From the NCBI RefSeq assembly GCF_932526225.1, contig NC_064039.1, forward strand, positions 12,852,139-12,916,138: a DNA stretch of 64,000 bases, read 5' to 3'. The notes beneath the pieces were generated by a model, which worked only from the letters and a program-made list of their open reading frames with translations, had not been told where the DNA came from and made no database searches. Positions 22,983-34,700 of the stretch are shown piece by piece. Positions within the stretch are counted from its first letter, which is position 1; every line of letters begins with the position of its first letter. The DNA is from Nematostella vectensis. Lineage: Eukaryota; Cnidaria; Anthozoa; Actiniaria; Edwardsiidae. The position numbers and the translations under genes are program-made.

Positions 22983-24889
22983 CTTCGAATTTTGTTTATC
23001 TTACCAAGCACCAAATAAGAGCCGGAATAACCGGTCTTGCATGCGCCTTTGCTTCGAGTGGTTCGGCGATGCCGATAGCTTTCGGTACTCTTTTTTCGTG
23101 TCCTGGATGGCATTTGATAAAGTCAACCGGTTTGGCGAGTCCGATGACGCTTGAAGCAGGTGTTTCACGGACACATGGTGCGTCGGGTACCCTTTGCTGC
23201 GGTTTCTTGCTGCATAATATATTTTTTTTTAAAGAAAAAACGTGTAATTGTAAATAAGATACAGTGTGGTATTTCTCCTCTTCTTGTATCGGGAGAGACT
23301 CGACAGAGTAATTCGCAAAATCCTCACCCGAATAACGATTTAATTTTAGCATGAACGGCTCATTTCAACTCCATATTTTGACTACAAACTAAGAGTTACA
23401 ACGTAGCGTGATCACACATTGTGAGCTTGGGGTACCTGAACAACAATCCGAATTCGCGCGCATACACGATTGGTCTGGTCAAGTTTTTTTTTTACTATGA
23501 GGAGCTTGTCGGATGTTCGTAGTATGAATTCATCATTTTTCGTAATCCTCTTTATTTCTTAGAATTTCTCCATTAATTCTTCCCATTTTGCATCATTACA
23601 CATTTGAAAATGCTAGCTTTAATGCCAACAGCCCTATAGAATCATATCATAGAAACAACATAAAAGACATTCCGTTCGTCACGCCCAAGATACGTAGAAG
23701 ATCACAGCTTTTATAACACGACAAATACACTTTTGAAAATATACGTTTTAATTGTATACCATCTCATTTTAAAAGAAGGCAATAAATATATTATTTTGGA
23801 TTATGATTTTATAGCTACGAATAGTGACGGGGAGGGGGGGGGGGCGGTTTTCTCATGACGACCTGATAGGAATTCTCGTCGTATTTTAGGGGTCAAAATC
23901 GGGCCTCAGGTATTTTTAGGGGTATGGATTATTGCATACTTCCAACTTCTAAACAAAATACTTATAGGAATATTTTTTTTGCTTCTAGGGTATTTTTAGG
24001 GTAGCAGTTTTTGGTGTTCAGGTATTTTTTAGGGTTATTTTTTTTTAATTTTACGACGAGCATCCCTATCACCCTTAAGACCCCCCCCCCAGGAGGGGGG
24101 GGACAAAACCGGTTTTTTTTTTTTCAGCCGTCGGTTCGTGGCACCAGGCTAACAGAAACGTGCTGGAAATCGAGCCACGTGGTGACACAAATAATATAAT
24201 CTCTGTGACAAGTGTGACGCTACCGCCTCCTGCCCTTTTGAACAAATCGGAGAAATTGCTAGCTGCTTTCTAAGTACTGCCACGATAGCATATAACGCCA
24301 TGATGACAGGGATATGCGTGTTAACTCTGTTTACTGTCACACCATGGTGTGACGTCATAATCACAGTGCAGCTCCACGTTGACAATTGTACAGGGCGTGC
24401 CGTCTATCATTAGCTGGCGTTTGCTTTGTATCGTGTACTCCACCGTATCGGCCCCCGTATCCCTATCTCTGCGGAAGGACTCCTAAGAGGCGATAAACAC
24501 AAACAGATCAAAACAGATGAGCACCAAACAGATCAAGACAGATAATCAACACATCAAAAGAGATAAACAGAGAATCAGACTTAACGAGAGGTTGACGTAG
24601 CATATTTTTCTAGCAAACAATTCGACAGCCAGACTAGACTACATTGTGTGGGTACTTTTGAATCACTTCTATAAAGGCGAAAAGTGATGGATTTATCTCC
24701 GCCATGGAGGGGGTTCATGGGGGCCATGATCCTCATGAAAAATGTATACGTTTTTTCATATCAAGAAAATTTAGCCAAAACTTGTCGTTTTTGCCAGGCT
24801 TTTTTTGATGAAGTACCCCCTGATCCCGATTAGAAACTGACTAGGAACTGAGGAATTAGGAATTAGAATCACCGCGGGTTTTTTATTCC
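22983..24889. other. Intergenic sequence with small repeats
   Basis: No gene recognised. A minus-strand open frame at 22996-23352 lies beyond gene B's promoter and has no family resemblance. At 23885-24040 the motif GTATTTTTAGGG occurs about four times. Homopolymer G, C and T runs lie at 23833-23845, 24080-24100 and 24112-24124, and ACCCCC...GGGGGT can fold. At 24500-24570 the motif ACAGATCAAAACAGAT is loosely repeated. Confidence 0.35.
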
Positions 24890-24895
24890 TTTATT
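24882..24895 (-). terminator. Poly(A) signals of B4GALT7
   Basis: Two minus-strand AATAAA hexamers (24887-24882 and 24895-24890) lie about 140-155 bp after the B4GALT7 stop codon. Confidence 0.5.
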
Positions 24896-25036
24896 TCAAA
24901 AAGAGCATGGCACGTTCCGAGCTTCAACAAGTCTGCACTGTCTACCATTGCTCAATGTTTGCTATGACCTCGTGCATAATGTACGAAACACACGTAAAGG
25001 AAAGGACTTGCTTTCTCTTTTCTTAGTATTAAAAAA

Positions 25037-27991
25037 TTATGGCTTCACCTTTTTCTGATTGTATAACCGAGCATAGTCCCTTTTCCTGAGCTGGGGGTCG
25101 TGGTCATGCTTGAAAGTGTTGTAGCCCGTTGTGATGGCATTTTTTCCATGACGGTATAGCTGTTTAAGGAGAAAGTTTAAGAAGAAAGTTAAGGAGAAAG
25201 TTTAATTCGGTTTAGATGAACAAAACAATAAGAGTCGTGATTATCTCGAATTAACATAATGTTCCTAGGGGATTTGGTTTACAACCAATACAATAGAAAG
25301 GACTTTTCAAGAGGTTAACCAATAACAAATAAAGTCAGGCCTTTAAAAGTAAAAGAGAGTATGACCAGGGTGAGCGTGTGGAGAGATTTATTCACCCATT
25401 TATTAAGGGCCATCTAAATGACACTTTTTTAAATTTTAGCAAAACTCAATGTCAAGTAATGATTTCGCCTGAGCCTCAATAGCCGCCCTGGCTATGAACC
25501 AGTTTCCACTGTATTATTTCATATATTTTTTGCACTGATCTGTGATCAATGATTAATGATTTATACATGGCATGTGTATGACAGCAGTTTGTTTCTCACC
25601 GTCAGGCCAGCTTCCATCATACGCTGATAGAGTTCATCGTCTTCTCTTCCCCATCCCCAAAACTTGTTTGACAACCCGTTCACCTTTAGACCATTCGATC
25701 CATTCATCAGTATCCACAACTAACATAGTATTAAGCTTGGCCCTACTGATATCTTTTTTTGCCCATGGTTTAATTTTCCACTTTCTTGCATTATACACAT
25801 ATAAACATAAAATTATGCAAATATAAATTACCAATTAATTCCAAATCTACATGCTTGCATAAGAAATGCAGGGCTAGATTTTGCTCATTTCTAAACAAGA
25901 ATTTCTCTTTCAAGATGGTGGGAAAACTATGAATAGAATTATACATGTAATGTACCTTTTCAAATTGTTCTAGAGTCATCATCAGTATCCCACCCACAAA
26001 TGTTCTGTAGTGATACTTGGGATGAAGGTGCGGTGATGAGATGTGAAAAGGACCCTTCTCTGGATACCCATAGAATAACTTAGAGTTGAGTGGCAAGAGG
26101 TCTACATCATGCATGACAATATAATCACACTCATTCCTGGCTACAAGGTAGCCTACATTGAGGAGAGAGGCACGGTTGAACCTGGCAGTAAGGATAAACT
26201 GTGTTAGTTTACATTTGGAATATAGGCTTACTAAGGAAGGGGGGTGGTTTTTGAAGTATAGGCAAGTACCTTGGTTGGGCGCAACCCAGCTTGGCCACCA
26301 AAAGAATGTTACTGTAATGATTCGAATAAGCACTACCCCCCCCCCCCCACCCGACAGCAAAATCTGGAATAAGCACTACCCCCCCCCCCACCCGACAGCA
26401 AAATCTGGAATAAGCACTACCCCCCCCCCCACCCGACAGCAAAATCTGGAATAAGCACTACCCCCCCCCCCACCCGACAGCAAAATCTGTAATAAGCACT
26501 ACCCCCCCCCACCCGACAGCAAAATCTGGAATAAGCACTACCCCCCCCCACCCGACAGCAAAATCTGGAATAAGCACTACCCCCCCCCCCCCCACCCGAC
26601 AGCAAAATCTGGAATAAGCACTACCCCCCCCCCCCACCCGACAGCAAAATCTGTAATAAGCACCCCCCCTTCCCATCCCACTAAAAAAGATCCCAACAAA
26701 AGCGCCACTTGAATGGTGTTATTTTATTAAGCTCGCATTGACATTCTCACATTACAACACGGTCTACTTATTATCACTTTAACTTCTTTGTACCTATGTG
26801 CACAAAGTTTTGTTCTCAATCAATTCAGAAGCTGGTATTTTTTGCCGAAATAAAATAAGCGGCCCTTCCCCAATAAGCACCCCCCCAAAGACCTGAAAAA
26901 TTAAATAAGCTCCCCAGGCGCTTATTCAAATTATTACGGTATTTCTTATTGAAGGAGCATATTACTGTGTGCAGAACTATTGCATTCTAAAGGAGGTTCT
27001 TTGAAATTGGATGCTAAAATGAGCATTTAAAGTATACTGAAAGATATTCAGTGGTATATACCTGTCTTAAACAAGGTTGCACTCAAGAAACCATGTGTTC
27101 TAACCTGCAGTGATTTATGGGTATCAAATAAATGAGATTATAAAAGCATAAACACATTCTTATTTATGTGCCTGTAAAAATTCACATGGTTTTGAAAGAC
27201 CAGGATTCAGCAATTTATACATTGCAGGCTACAACATATGGACTCTCAAGTGCAACCTTAACTGATATAGGTGTATGAAAAATATATTTAAATATAAAAA
27301 AATGTCAAATACTTACACAAAAGTTTCCATAGGTACTATACCTGTGCTTGTCAACTTGGTTCATGATAAAAATTCTGTGCCTGATTTTCTTCTCACTCAG
27401 AAATTTATTCATATGAGGCACAAACTCTAACAATTCTTCAAATCTATTCCTGTAAGGTACAACGACACCTAAGACATGAGGACCCCATGATAAATCATCA
27501 TCTGGTTCTTGGGGAGATTTGCCATGGATATCTGAAAAGCGATGTGAAAATGAGACGTTTGCCTGCTTTGAATAGTATCTAAGAAACAATTACTTGAAAC
27601 ATTTATGATAAACGATCAATTGATGAGTTTTACAAGTTGTTTTAACTAACAACACACTGCGCTGACACGTCAGACCATCAGTTTGTCAATAAATAGTGCC
27701 TTATAATTTTAGTTTATACTCTTAACTTCTAAGAAAAATAGTTCAAATGTTCAACCCATTACCTGATTGTGTAGGCTTTATTGTAGCAAATGTTTCTATC
27801 GTAGAAAGACGCTGTTTTGATTCCGTGTCCCGTATTTGTTCTTGGAGCCCGTCTGGTAAAATTAGTCTTTTTGTGTATTCCCGGCAGTCGCATTCCTTCT
27901 CGTTTAGATACATCATGCTCAGGTAGATTGTGGCTACCACAGCGCAAGTGAGATAAAACAATAAACCAACAGCGACTTTTTGTGGAACCAT
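25037..27991 (-). CDS. B4GALT7: Beta-1,4-galactosyltransferase 7 (xylosylprotein 4-beta-galactosyltransferase)
   Basis: Five exons join in frame: 27991-27763, 27531-27342, 26181-25956, 25683-25600, 25159-25037 (TAA), giving 283 residues. The enzyme adds the first galactose to xylose-O-Ser in the glycosaminoglycan linker tetrasaccharide, in the Golgi lumen. Residues about 8-27 form the single type II membrane anchor. The GT7-family core is clear: [26 protein letters not shown], the metal-binding [26 protein letters not shown], and the diagnostic WGWGREDDE. The last exon carries [14 protein letters not shown], the family's C-terminal motif, and the tail is shorter than in vertebrates. The acceptor of the 84-bp exon has a weak pyrimidine tract but phase and protein continuity support it. 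The start codon opens 633 bp from LYAR's, head to head. Confidence 0.95.
26315..26945. repeat. Poly-C minisatellite (about 40-bp unit, 9 copies) and flanking GCGCTTATTC repeat in a B4GALT7 intron
   Basis: Nine units of AATAAGCACTACCCCCC.. followed by CACCCGACAGCAAAATCTGG run from 26326 to 26660, with C-run lengths of about 9-14. The flank to 26945 holds AATAAGCACCCCCCCAAAG and GGCGCTTATTCAAATTATTA, the same dispersed family as at 33993-34337 in opposite orientation. The minisatellite seems to have grown from the terminus of this repeat. Confidence 0.9.
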
Positions 27992-28624
27992 AATATATCC
28001 AGGAAGAATTTGACCCAGTGTAAAAATCCCGTGTAAAATTCCTTTGATGACTCATTGTTTTCTCCTTGTTTCGTTGAAAAACGATTTTAGATGCCCTTTA
28101 AGTTGGGCCATGATATGCTTTTATCCCCTTGGCTGTTGTGTCGATATAATTTCTTGGTAAAATTAGTATTTGTAGGGTTTAGAGCCCATAACACGAGAAA
28201 ACATCTAATGTTTGTTTCTATAAATGGGACAGGTACTTTACTTGTGATTCTTAGTCCATTAAAGGCTTAAATTTACAGGGGTGGGGTGAGGCCCACAAAT
28301 AAAAGTACTCGCAAAAGGAACTTAAAATTAATCAAAACACGCTTTTTTTCCAAATAATTTACACAAAACGATACAAACGAGAGAGATTCATTTCATTTTC
28401 ATCCATCAATTATCTAAGATTTTGTTAAATCAAGGCTCAATATTTTGTACTTCTACCCCTCCCCATGAATTTATAAATGCGGTCAACTATCTTGGCGCAT
28501 GCTCGAACAACACGTGCGTATAGAGCGTTAGTGGGAGAAAACTTCGAAACTTTGTGTGTTTACTCACGAAATTCCACTTTTATCCTACTTTAAATACTTT
28601 TAGCCGTTTCAGTTTCACGTAGTG
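27992..28624. promoter_or_regulatory. Bidirectional promoter region between B4GALT7 and LYAR
   Basis: Only 633 bp separate the two start codons. A CACGTG E-box lies at 28511-28516, about 110 bp before the LYAR ATG. No TATA box was seen at the expected place for either gene, as is usual for housekeeping head-to-head pairs. Shared regulation is inference. Confidence 0.5.
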
Positions 28625-30625
28625 ATGGTTTCGTTCATCTGCAACGCTTGTGGACAGAGTATCCGCAAGAATCAAGTAGAAAAACATTACCAAACTGTGT
28701 GCCGAAACTGCGAGGTCCTATCTTGTATAGACTGTGGCAAGGATTTTCATGGTGACGAATATGCAGGACATACAAGCTGTATTACCGAGGCAGAGAAATA
28801 CCAAGGGAAGTTGTTTAAACCCAAAGACAAACAGAACAAAGGCGAACAAAAACAGCAGCAATGGATTAAGGTACTACAACACACAAGGAGCCCAAAGCCA
28901 CAAACACGACCCCTTGATTGAAAAGATATGTTGGTGTGTGAATATGCTCTCATCAAATAGTACCCTTCGATTTGAATTAATTACAAGTCTAACTAAATGC
29001 TCATATGCTTCTTATTAAAATAATAATTCCCTTGTGTAGCGCAATTTATCTAACACCCTCGTGAGATCTTAGTGGATTTGTTTGCGGGAGCTTTCTATAT
29101 GGCAAAAATCTGCAAGGTGATACCCACCCCTTCCCCCCCTAAATGAATATACCCCTCCCCCCAAAAAAATTCTCAAGCCTTGAGATTTTCAGAGGTTGAC
29201 AGGTATGCATATACTTGTCCCTAGGATAATGGGGAAGTCACATGGCAGAGTAGTTACTTAATCCAGGGAAGGCATGGTTAGTTCATGTTTCAACCCATCT
29301 CCCCAACACAAAATTTTACACATTTGTGGCTATTGGATTAGGGTGTTTTATAAAGCTGATATTTTTCTGATTCCATTGGGTTAGCAAGTACAGGATGCTT
29401 CTAGAGCAGAGGATGAGGATCCCCAGATAAAAGGACTTCTGCGTAGACTCAAACAGTACTCAAACATCCCAAGAAAGAGAGCCAAATTCCAGGTATTAAA
29501 GAATCTGCATAACTTAGCACATATCTGGATTTTTTAAATACATTATATTTAATGCAAGATGCAAAGATGACTGTTACTGTTTTTTTAGAACTTCTGCAAG
29601 AACAGCATCAATGTCTATGACCAGGCATTACTGGAGAGACTTTGGGATGTGTTCTCTGGTGGTGACAAGGTTTGTGGTGGCAAAGTCAGAATGATCTTTT
29701 TAAGCCTATACTTATAGCAGCTATGGTTTTATCTGGCAGAGCACATCAGAACAGAACAGCAACCAATCAGAGAATGGTTTGGAACAGAACGAAAATGGTA
29801 GCAATGGTACTGGTGTTGAACCCAGTGAAACAGAGAAAATTGAATCGGAGAAAAAGAGAAAAAAAGGAAAGAAAAACAAAAAGGATATGGAGACACAGGA
29901 AACATTAAAAACAAACAACAATAAGAAAATAGAGCATCATGAACTGGCTGATAAGAACAAGAAATCTAAAAAGAAACGGAAAAGGGATGACAATGATGAA
30001 GAAAATAATGTGGAAAGCTCTCCTTGCAAAAAAGTCAAAGGATCAGAACCAGGGGACACAACAGAGGATAATAATCAAGATGAGAAACAAACAGGTATTA
30101 CCAGATATAGCACACCTCAGTGGGACATTATTTTTCTTTCATGACTTTCTAAAATTTGGATTATAAGTATGGAGGCCCAAAATTAATTATTTCAATTGCC
30201 ACTAACAAGGAGATGGGAGATTGTTCCATGTCTTTTGTACTTTTATGCACTGTGATTTGTTTTTCAGTCTTGCAATATATAATTGTATTTCATAGAAAAG
30301 TTCAAGTGGTCTTCTATCATCAAGAGAGTCCTAAGAGAAGCCCCAAACAATGAGCTGTCTGTCAAAAGACTTAGGAAAAAGGTATATAACCCCTTTGGCC
30401 ATTTACTTTGCTTGCTTCTACTTAAAGAGCTTAGGAGCGCTATTGATGTGTTTTTTTTTTCAGCTGAAAGTCCTTTTGTTGTTTCAGGTCTTGACCGAGT
30501 TTCTGTCACATGGAGGAAGTACAAAGTCCTATAATAACAATGAATTGAGAGCTCTTTTTGAAAAAAAAATTAACAAGAACCCAAGTGTCAAAGTTATGAA
30601 GGAAAGAGCAAAGCTTTGTACATAG
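28625..30625 (+). CDS. LYAR: LYAR, nucleolar zinc-finger cell growth regulator
   Basis: Six exons join in frame: 28625-28870, 29385-29492, 29589-29669, 29740-30094, 30296-30381, 30488-30625 (TAG), giving 337 residues (human about 380). The N-terminal LYAR zinc fingers are visible: FICNACGQSIRKNQVEKHYQ, then CRNCEVLSCIDCGKDFHGD and GHTSC. Next come a conserved helical segment (RRLKQYSNIPRKRAKFQ, NFCKNSINVYDQALLERLWD), a long Lys/Glu-rich low-complexity region typical of nucleolar proteins (exon 4), and the C-terminal LYAR domain (FKWSSIIKRVLREAP..LSVKRLRKKV). Known relatives bind nucleic acid, sit in the nucleolus and promote rRNA synthesis and proliferation. The ATG at 28625 was chosen because VSFICNACG is the canonical beginning. 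Exon 4's acceptor is taken at 29739. Confidence 0.94.
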
Positions 30626-30639
30626 CAATTAAAACAGTG

Positions 30640-30645
30640 AATAAA
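30640..30645 (+). terminator. Poly(A) signal of LYAR
   Basis: AATAAA 15 bp after the LYAR stop codon, giving a very short 3' UTR. Confidence 0.6.
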
Positions 30646-31484
30646 CTTAATCTTTTTATTAAAATACTATGATTGAATTTGTCATAAGATGCATTAAACA
30701 TAACATTTTAATAGCAGAAGCTTCCATTCCAAGGCTAGTAAAGAAATTGCTATGAATTCCATTCTAAATTGCATAATTTTATCATTCTGATTTCTAGAAT
30801 CTTAAATTATTAGTATTTTGTACAAATTGGACAATATATTCTCTCAATCTATTTATCGCCTTTCCCAGTGCCTACAGTAATGTCTATAAAATATTGTTCT
30901 TATTGACCTAAATACTAAGGACTCTGGTTTTCGATTGAGTGTTATCCTGGTTGAGTAAAAACAAGCTGAGAGGAATTAGTTCGTAGTGCCTCAGGGTGTT
31001 TAATGGCACAAAACCATTGGTACCCAAGGTAATGTGTCAATTGTTCTTCAAATAAAATTACACAGACTAGCATGAGGCACATTAAATAGACTTGTGTTAC
31101 AACTTTCTAAAATGTCTAACATAACTCTTAAGTATTTTCTTTTCTTTATGCATTTCGTGGCATAATTTCCTTTTAAATATTTGATCCCCTGGGCCATGAA
31201 ATTTGTTTTATTTACAAAGCAGTAAAAATAATTGATCTTTGCAACCATTTAAAGAACCTGTCACAAAATGTAGTTTAGTTTCTGGATGAGTAAATTGCAT
31301 GACAAGATGCATAATGGTTGCAAAGACAACTAGGTACAAGAGAACTTAGGTTTCAAAGATGAATTTAAAAACCAACCTAATAACAGTGTGTCCTAAGACA
31401 CACATTCACAATAAAAGATAGTCCCACATATTTCCTCTAAACTTTAACCTTCTTAATAATAACATCTATTTATAAAAGCCAGTT
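30646..31484. other. Intergenic region between the convergent 3' ends of LYAR and NSMCE4
   Basis: AT-rich, with no open frame or repeat that I can support. Confidence 0.4.
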
Positions 31485-31770
31485 ATGGGTCCTAATAGTG
31501 TCATCCTTTTATTGAAGTTCCAAGTAACTATGGCTGGAACATGTATTTTGTTTGTCATCAAGCACTGTCTGCCCCATGGCGCGTTACTAATAGTGTCCTC
31601 TTTATTGAGGTTCCACTGTAAGTATGGCTGGAACATGTATTTTGTTTGTCATCAAACTCTGTCTGCCCCATGGCGCATTCCTAATAGTGTCATCTTTATT
31701 GAGGTTCCACTGTAAGTATGGTTGGAACATGTATTTTGTTTGTTATCAATCACTGTCTGACCCATGGTCT
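31485..31770 (-). repeat. Three tandem copies of a 94-bp module carrying the end of NSMCE4
   Basis: TATGGCTGGAACATGTATTT recurs at 94-bp spacing (about 31530, 31624, 31718). On the minus strand the first copy read holds the last NSMCE4 codons and the TGA at 31746, then an AATAAA (31700-31695). The next two copies repeat this arrangement, each with CATGGGGCAGACAG.., an in-frame-equivalent TGA, and another AATAAA. So stop codon plus poly(A) signal have been triplicated. Confidence 0.85.
31695..31700 (-). terminator. First poly(A) signal of NSMCE4
   Basis: Minus-strand AATAAA 46 bp after the stop codon, inside the 94-bp repeat; the other repeat copies carry equivalent hexamers near 31601-31606 and 31507-31512. 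Confidence 0.5.
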
Positions 31771-34700
31771 GTTCCATTATGTCCATTCATCGTGCCAGAT
31801 CTGCCTGGCTGGATTCTGGGTCTTGTTGGAATCAATGCTTGCTTGATTTCAAATACTTTAATGGCTTCCTGCAATTGGGTGGATTTAATCAAGCAGGGCC
31901 ATAGCAGTGGTAATGGCACTGGGGGCATGTCCCCCCCCCCCCCCCCCCCCAATAATTTTATAAATCATATAATTTCAGTAAACCAAACAATGTTTTTCAT
32001 CTGTCATTTTTTAAAGGCAGGATTGAAGGATAAAACTCTTATTCTATCCCCACTTCCAACTGCACAATAGCACACTTAGTGATTAAGTTTGAGAAGTGAA
32101 ACCCATACAAATGACTTACTGCCAAACATTTACTAGATATATAAAAACTTGATTTTTATGAGCAAAAATAAAATAAAAAACTTGATTTTTATGAGCAAAA
32201 ACAAAATAGACCTTGACCAACCTTATACTCTTGTAGGGAGATATTCATGATCACTTGTTTTCTCTGCTGGACCCGTTTTCCTTGTTCCTCCCTGTATGGC
32301 TCAGATGGTGCTACAATAATAATAATAATAATAACAACAGTAATACCAGTATCCTTTAATAATAATTCATGCACATTAAATGGCAGGCTTGCATAATAAT
32401 GCAAGTCTGACACGCTGTTTAATCTGGGACTTTCCAGCAGGTGACACAAGACCACCATGAGAATAGAATACTGAACTTACAGATATATGGTAATCCATCC
32501 TTCAGACTGATACTAGCACGGCCTTCCTGGAAAAGTAAAAAGAACTTTTTAAATCACAGTACCTATTGAGGTAGATACATACTAGACAAGTTTCAACTAT
32601 GTAAATGAGAGGAGGAATTTCAAACTTTTTAATCTGTGAAAGCCTTATCCAGCCTCCATCTCTTTCTAATAACCCCCCCCCCCCCCCCCCACTTCAAGAG
32701 CCAAAATATTTAAATAAATCCGGATTTGCAGACTTACCTTTATAAGAAATGATAAATGGAAAATATTTTCCACAGTCTGCCCAAAACTGTCAGGGTTGAT
32801 GACAAAGTTGAAGAAACAAACTGGCTCTAGATCCCCATTGACATCTATTAAATAATATTTAACAAGTCAAATACAGTAAATATTTGAAGCAGTAAATCAC
32901 AAACTCTGTGCCTATACTGTGGCATTTCTGCATAATATTGCCCCTAAAACTATCTGGGGCAATTTTTCATGCAATGAAATAGATGGAAAAACTTTGGTCT
33001 TTGTGTGCCATATGGTTGGGTTAACTACAGAAAAACACCAAAGTGAATTAAAAATAGTTCTAGTTACTGTATATATGCAGTATCCAAAAATATTACAGCA
33101 GAACAAAATCTCTTTCAAAAGTTACTAGTAGTAGGATTGCTATATAGGCAACTGGTATACAAACTGTGAAACTCTGTGAATCTCTACCTGTATTACCTGT
33201 AGGAACTGTTGCTTTTACAAGACAGGAGTAGACCCGTGTCACTTCCTTTGTCGTTGCTTCCTCCTGACTTTCAATCTTGTCAAGCTAGAGAGGAAACAAG
33301 TAATAAACATTAACCCAGTCTTGCACTTTCCTTCATGTAAGAAATCCTAGCATTAGACATACTATCATGGATGGTAGCTTTAAAACCAAGCTGACGAGAA
33401 TATTTCTATTACAAATCAGCTTTGCTCTATTCACCCTTTTTTAAAAAGAACTATATCTAATGTTGTTACAATGAACATGATTTAATCCTGCTTTTTTAGA
33501 ATGCATCAGACTAACAAAGCAATATTTTGCTGCTAACTAAGCCTCAACATGTTGTTAAAGGGGCAGCGTCATGGTACGGCGCATGTCTGGAGTCAGTGTT
33601 TATTGGAGGCTTTTTATGAGCTGTCAATGCCAGTTTGTGGTCATTTCCTTTGAATTTAAGTCTCCTACAAGTACCAAAGGCTCATAAGTTAGTATTAGAA
33701 TTTGACTGAAATTCATTGTGTCTGGGCCGGAAAGCTATTGCAAACCTCTTACCATGACACTGCCCCTTTAAAATTTGGGGAATTTCCAGGCTGAACACCA
33801 TTATAAAAAAGGTTCTTATATAAAAAGAGTGGAGCTGTTGTTAGGGACAATAAAACTGCAGACCTGTAGCCAGTAGGGGGAAGGGTAGGCCTTACCCAGT
33901 GGAATAATGAAAATGACAAAAGACCGAAGGAGATGCGGAAGGGAAATCAAACACAAAACAAATGTGATACAGAATACAAAAAACACCTTAGACGGGGTGC
34001 TTATTCAGGGGAGGCAAATATTCAAGGGAGGCGCTTATTTAGAAGGGAAAATTTTGTTCAGAATGCTAAACATATTTTTATTCATTCAATATCAATTGTA
34101 CACTACTACAAAATTTTGTTTCTCTATATCATTATTACAACTTGAGGTAGATTTTTTCAATAATTTTTTTTAATATTTATCAAATATACTTTTATTAAGT
34201 GTTTGTCTCTTTCTTGTCCTGAGTCTATGCGCTCCAGTGCTTTCATAGAACTACATGTATGTTACAAAAAACCTGGGGAGGGGCGCTTATTCAGGGGGAG
34301 GCGCTAAATTGATGGAGGCGCTTATTCAAATAAATATGCTACTCCAGTTTAGTCTCTACAGTCCCTACAGTACAAAGAGAACCTTTCCCCACCCCTTTGT
34401 CACTTACCTGACTTGGGATGACTTTCTGTGATGCATCTGGTTTATCTGTCTTTTTGGCACGCTGCTGCGGCTTCTTTTTTTCAGGGGGGTCAAATGCAAG
34501 TGGCCCAAACCTAACATTTTACCCCAACTAACTAATTAAATGTTTCTTTCAAAAATCATAGTTATAATAATAATAATAACAACAACAACAACAACAACAA
34601 TAATAATGTTGTGGTATGCAGTGCTTCATGGGTATCAAATAGATAAGCAAATAAATAAAATACAAATCCAGTTTTGTAGAGCTAAGCATTCTTGTTAATG

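Noticed and set aside
22996-23352. 118-aa minus-strand ORF upstream of orphan gene B
   Set aside because: No family resemblance, no start or splice support, and it lies upstream of gene B's promoter.
26209-26676. Gly-rich minus-strand ORFs (for example repeated RFCCRVGGG)
   Set aside because: Translations of the poly-C minisatellite inside a B4GALT7 intron.
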